23,197 nucleotides of DNA from Podila epigama (lineage: Eukaryota > Mortierellomycota > Mortierellomycetes > Mortierellales > Mortierellaceae). Below the pieces are notes generated by a model. It worked only from the letters and a program-made list of their open reading frames with translations, was not told the origin of the DNA and did no database searches. Below are positions 18,841 to 23,197 of this stretch, piece after piece. The first letter of the stretch is position 1. Each line of letters begins with the position of its first letter. A program made the position numbers and the translations under genes. The stretch spans positions 8,307 to 31,503 of the forward strand of contig JAAAVE010000051.1 in NCBI GenBank assembly GCA_015679605.1. Direction: 5' to 3'.

Positions 18841-21800
18841 ATGTCAGCAAGGAACGCAGTGCTGGTCATTACCAGACACATCTCACCTTCCACCTCTGCA
18901 CTCAAGGTCGCCCTCGCTAGAACCACCGTTAACCCAACTCTCACCACGCATCATGCCGCTCAGACACCGCGTACCTGGTCTACATTCGATGGTCAACTCG
19001 CTCCATTCTCTTGCTCTTCCTCTGCGCAGTCCAACCCTTTCCGTCGTCAACGATTCTCCTCGTCGCTCAATGCTTCAAACTTCTCTCTCGCTTCTTCTAA
19101 GACTTGTACTACACCTCGTGGCCTTCTTGCAACCCAGCACTCGGCAGGTACCGTCGCTGGTTCGCGTCGCGCCCTCTCAAGCTCGGTACGCGTCATGAAG
19201 AACAAGGAGGACGGTGGGAACAAGAATGATGGTCCCGATGGCAAAGACTCGACTGGATCTGGATCTAACTCAGGATCATCATCCGAAGGAGGCGCTGCTG
19301 GATCGGGATCGGGATCAGGGTCAGGATCAGGATCAGGGTCCAACGGTTCGTCCTCGGGCAAAGGTGGTGATGGCAAGGGTGGTGATGGCAAAGGTGGTGA
19401 TGGCAAATCCAAAGTCACAAAGTTCACATTTGATGTCGGCAGTGGTGGACCTTCAACCAACATTCTCGAGAACGGTTTAGCCAAGCCTGCCATCCCCGAA
19501 GTCTACCCCCAGGTTTTGACATTGCCTATTGGTCGCCGCCCACTCTTCCCTGGTTTCTACAAGGCCGTGGTCATCAAGAACCCCGCGGTCGCAAACGCAA
19601 TTAAGGAACTCGTCAAGCGTGGTCAGCCCTATGTCGGTGCCTTTTTGCTCAAGGACGAGGACCTGGACATTGACACCGTCACCAACATCGATCAGATCCA
19701 CAAAGTCGGTGTCTTTGCTCAGATCACCACAGTCTTTCCTGCCAGTGCTGGCAGTGACGAAGGATCCATTACAGCTGTGCTCTATCCTCACAGGAGAATC
19801 AAGATCAAGGAGCTGTTGCCTCCCATGATTTTACCCGACGGATCAGAAGCTCCCAGAGAAGGCATCCTTATCAAAGAATCAGGAGAGACTGGAGCAACAA
19901 CAGAAAAGGCTCAAGCGGCTATCAAGGAGGTTGCTGAGGACGAAACGGCCACATCAGGATCGTTGGACTCAACGACCAGTTCCTCGACTCCAACTTCGAC
20001 CACTGTCAGCAAAGCCACTTCCTCCTCCTCAGGACAAGAGTCTACCGTCCTTGACGGCACCATCGCACAGGAACATGGATCGACTGGCGCGGACATCAAT
20101 GCAACCGCTCATCTGCCTACAGCATTCCTCGCCAAGGAGTATGCTGTCACACTGTCAAATGTAGAAAACTTGGTGGATGAACCTTACAATCGCAAGAACC
20201 AGGTGATCCGTGCAATTACCTCAGAGATTGTTGCTGTCTTTAAGGATATCGCGTCGTTGAACCCACTCTTCCGTGACCAGATTGCCAACTTTTCCATGTC
20301 CCAGTCTGCTGGCAATGTCTTTGAGGAGCCCGCCAAACTGGCCGATTTTGCGACCGCCGTCTCTCAAGGTGACCCAGAGGAGCTTCAATCTGTGCTCGAG
20401 TCGCTCACGATCGAGGACCGTATGCAAAAGGCACTTTTGGTGCTCAAGAAGGAGCTCATGAATGCTCAGCTTCAGAGCAAGATCAGCAAGGATGTCGAGA
20501 ACAAGATTGCAAAGCGCCAGCGCGAATATTATCTGATGGAGCAGCTCAAGGGCATCAAGAAGGAGCTCGGTATCGAGTCGGATGGCAAAGATAAGCTCAT
20601 TGAAAAGTTCCGTGAGAAGGGAGTCAAATTGGCCATGCCTGAACAAGCCAAGAAGGTCTTCGATGAGGTGAGTATATATATATTGTTTCTTCTTCACACC
20701 TTGACCATCAGGAATGGGAAACGGGGATTCTCTTGGTTCATAATGTCTTTTTTTTTACTTACAAGTATCATGTCTACCCTCTCTCTCATACAACATATGA
20801 TTGATAGGAAATCTCCAAACTGGAGCATTTGGAACCTGCGGCATCCGAGTTTAATGTCACAAGAAACTATCTGGATTGGTTGACGAATGTGCCTTGGGGA
20901 GTTCGATCACCCGAGAACTATGACATTCGCCATGCTGTGCGTGTGTTGGATGAGGATCATTATGGATTGAAGGATGTCAAGGATCGTATCCTTGAGTTTA
21001 TTGCTGTGGGTCGTCTGCGAGGCACCGTTGAAGGCAAGATTATCTGTCTTGTCGGACCACCAGGTAACACTTTGTCGATTTGTCGAGAACAAAAACATGT
21101 GTACACTTTGCTTAAATGTCATGTCATGTCATGTCTTTTGACATTTCTGTCCTTTTTTTCTCGTTTCACAAAGGTGTTGGAAAGACCTCGATTGGTAAAT
21201 CAATTGCTCGTGCATTGGACCGAGAGTTTTACCGGTTCAGTGTCGGTGGATTGACTGATGTTGCCGAGATCAAGGGTCATCGCAGAACCTATGTTGGAGC
21301 CATGCCAGGCAAGGTTGTTCAAGCTTTGAAACGTGTTCAGACCGAGAATCCTTTGATCTTGATTGACGAAGGTAAAATGAAATGGAAGGGAAATTGAGAA
21401 ATGATATCTAGGTTGAAAATGGAAACAGTCTAGAGTCTTTAGTATTACTCACTCTAACTTCTTATTGTTAACTACATCCTCTGCTATCTATATCGTACTA
21501 TAGTCGACAAGGTGGGTCGTGGTCATCAAGGAGACCCAGCCTCGGCGTTGCTGGAACTTCTTGACCCTGAGCAGAATGGATCGTTCTTGGATCATTACAT
21601 GGATGTGCCGATTGATCTGTCCAAGGTGCTCTTTGTGTGCACTGCTAACGTACTGGATACGATCCCAGGCCCTCTGTTGGATCGTATGGAGGTCATCCAG
21701 CTCTCGGGATACATCTCGGACGAGAAGGTGGCGATTGCCTCGCGTTACCTTGCCCCAGCGGCCAAGGAGGCTGCAGGTTTGGAAGAAGCAAACGTTGTCT

Positions 21801-22975
21801 TGCATGATGATGCGATTGAAGTCTTGATCAAGAACTATTGCCGTGAGAGTGGTGTCCGTAATCTTAAGAAGCAGATTGACAAGGTTTTCCGCAAGGCTGC
21901 GTTCAAGATTGTACAGGATCTGCCAGACATTGAGCGAGTAGAGCCCAAGGTCAAGTCCGGCAAGGAGCAAGATCATGATGGAGAAGGAAAGTCAGCAGGC
22001 ATTGTCAAGGAGAAGCCTGATGAGACCCTGTTGGATGATGTCGAGACAAAGGTAAAGACTGAGAGCAAGGAAGACGAGGCGAAACCCAAGGTCAAGGTGC
22101 CTTCGGATGTCAAGGTGGACATTACTGCGGAAAACTTGAAGGACTATGTTGGACCAGCAGTTTTCCAAGCCGATCGACTGTATGACAAGACTCCCGCAGG
22201 AGTTGTCATGGGTTTGGCATGGACATCGATGGGAGGATCAGCATTGTATATTGAGTCTTGTTTGGATGGCCGATTGACTGAAAAGTCGCGACCCAACTTT
22301 TTGCGGACGGGTCAGATGGGCGATGTCATGAAGGAGTCGACATCGATTGCGTACACGTTTGCCAAGAACTTGGTGGGACGACGTTTCCCAGAGAACCGGT
22401 TCTTTAACAAGGCGGCAATCCATCTGCATGTACCTGAGGGAGCGACACCCAAAGATGGCCCCTCCGCTGGTATTACGATGACAACGTCTTTGTTGTCGTT
22501 GGCACTGAACAGGCCTTTGGATCCAACGATTGCAATGACAGGTGAATTGACCCTGACGGGCAAGGTGCTCAAGATTGGAGGATTGAAAGAAAAGACAATT
22601 GCAGCCAAGAGATCAGGTGTCAAGACATTGATCTTCCCTCAGGCCAACTTGCCCGACTGGGAGGAGCTGCCTGAGAATGTGAAGGAAGGGGTGACGGGCG
22701 TTCCGGTGGCGTGGTATGAGGACGTGTACAAGGTTGTGTTTGGTGACTCTGTCTCTGAAGAGGAAGGAAACCATATCTGGCAGAAGGAACTTCCTGGTGG
22801 TGATGATGCGGATGATGAGGTCGATAACCGGGAGCCAAGAAAGAACGAGACGAATTCGCGACGGAAATCAGAGAAAAGTCAAGACGAGAACAACGATCAT
22901 GGCAATGGCAATGGTGGCTCGACTGTCCGACGTAGCAAAATGAGCGAATCGCTTAACTGGCAAAAGTATTATTAA
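18841..22975 (+). CDS. PIM1: Mitochondrial Lon protease (ATP-dependent AAA+ serine protease)
   Basis: This protein unfolds and degrades damaged proteins in the mitochondrial matrix as an ATP-driven hexamer. Exons are 18841-20667, 20808-21063, 21174-21371 and 21504-22975, giving 1250 aa. An in-frame TAA at 18826 fixes the ATG. Residues 1-140 are Arg/Ser-rich with few acids, as in a targeting presequence. A Gly/Ser run and three GGDGK repeats lead to the LON N-domain (from about 221), which holds a Ser/Thr-rich insert (346-423). The charged helical linker lies near 527-580. Walker A is GPPGVGKT (692-699), split by intron 2, and Walker B is LILIDE (755-760), ending at intron 3. Catalytic Ser1081 lies in KDGPSAG, and Lys1124 in GGLKEK. 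Their 43-residue spacing equals that of E. coli Ser679/Lys722. A charged insert separates the AAA+ lid from the protease domain. A hydrophilic extension of about 75 residues ends the protein. Yeast Pim1 has 1133 aa. All key residues are intact. Confidence 0.97.
20668..20807 (+). other. Intron 1 of the Lon gene
   Basis: Donor GAG|GTGAGT and acceptor GATAG|GAAATC, phase 0, 140 nt. Removal joins VFDE to [10 protein letters not shown], as expected in Lon. The intron is in frame with no early stop, so failure to splice would give a protein running on to 20883. Introns 2 (21064-21173, 110 nt) and 3 (21372-21503, 132 nt) of this gene interrupt the Walker A glycine codon and the valine codon after Walker B. 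Confidence 0.9.
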
Positions 22976-23197
22976 GGTCCACTCTACTTTTTTAGAACAA
23001 GGCGTTATCCATCTTCTTGTGTAAACATGAGAACAAAAGAAGTGGAACGAGAATGATTATTAAAAAAAAATCTACACATGCATCGTCATTCAAAGTGAAA
23101 GGACTTTCTTTGATCAAAGTCGTGTTTCCATGTAACAGTGTTGCCATGTATTGTATTGTATTGTATTGTATTGTATTGTATTGTATTGTATTGTATT
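22976..23197 (+). other. 3' flank of the Lon gene ending in a (TATTG)n microsatellite
   Basis: ATTAAA at 23059-23064 is a weak poly(A) signal candidate, 84 nt after the stop. From about 23147 to the edge the sequence is about ten pure TATTG units. The array continues beyond the window, so its length is unknown. Confidence 0.8.

Noticed and set aside
19047-19493. Antisense ORF rich in Asp-Pro opposite the Lon Gly/Ser linker
   Set aside because: Reverse reading of the GGATCA/GGATCG repeat in the sense coding strand.

Overview
The window looks like nuclear DNA of a filamentous fungus, most likely an early-diverging one (Mucoromycota; Mortierella-like is my best guess, from gene style and not from any search). 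The signs are short GT-AG introns of about 80-160 nt with a few of 550-600 nt, long glutamine-, serine- and proline-rich disordered stretches in the proteins, CT/CA-rich promoter tracts, abundant microsatellites, a TOK-type potassium channel (a fungal channel class) and a mitochondrial Lon protease. I see no bacterial operon, CRISPR array, transposase, integrase, tRNA or rRNA.

Layout. (1) 55-5312, plus: a TOK-type 8-transmembrane, two-pore potassium channel of about 1612 aa. Its exon structure only works if a 2-nt micro-exon supplies one pore-helix codon. The cytosolic tail of about 1000 residues carries five copies of a short sequence motif. (2) 5525-8686, minus: a PAS-like protein of about 1053 aa, convergent with the channel gene with only 212 bp between stop codons. 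(3) 8687-9432: purine/pyrimidine-biased leader and probable divergent promoter. (4) 9433-9638, plus: a possible spliced 41-codon ORF with textbook splice signals, product unknown. (5) About 9640-13600: gene-poor DNA with microsatellites, minisatellites and small palindromes. (6) 13600-18172, plus: promoter, then a four-exon gene for a 957-aa protein with a divergent RhoGAP-like domain that keeps the arginine-finger motif. (7) 18841-22975, plus: a four-exon gene for a mitochondrial Lon (PIM1) AAA+ protease of 1250 aa. (8) The right edge ends inside a (TATTG)n microsatellite.

The genes do not form a pathway. Ion transport, sensing or signalling, Rho-type GTPase control and mitochondrial proteolysis are unrelated neighbours, as is usual in fungal genomes. 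I did not find a new multi-gene system. The strongest unusual observation is the predicted 2-nt exon in the channel gene. The next are the channel's repeated tail motif, the tandem in-frame acceptors in the RhoGAP-like gene and the spliced small ORF.
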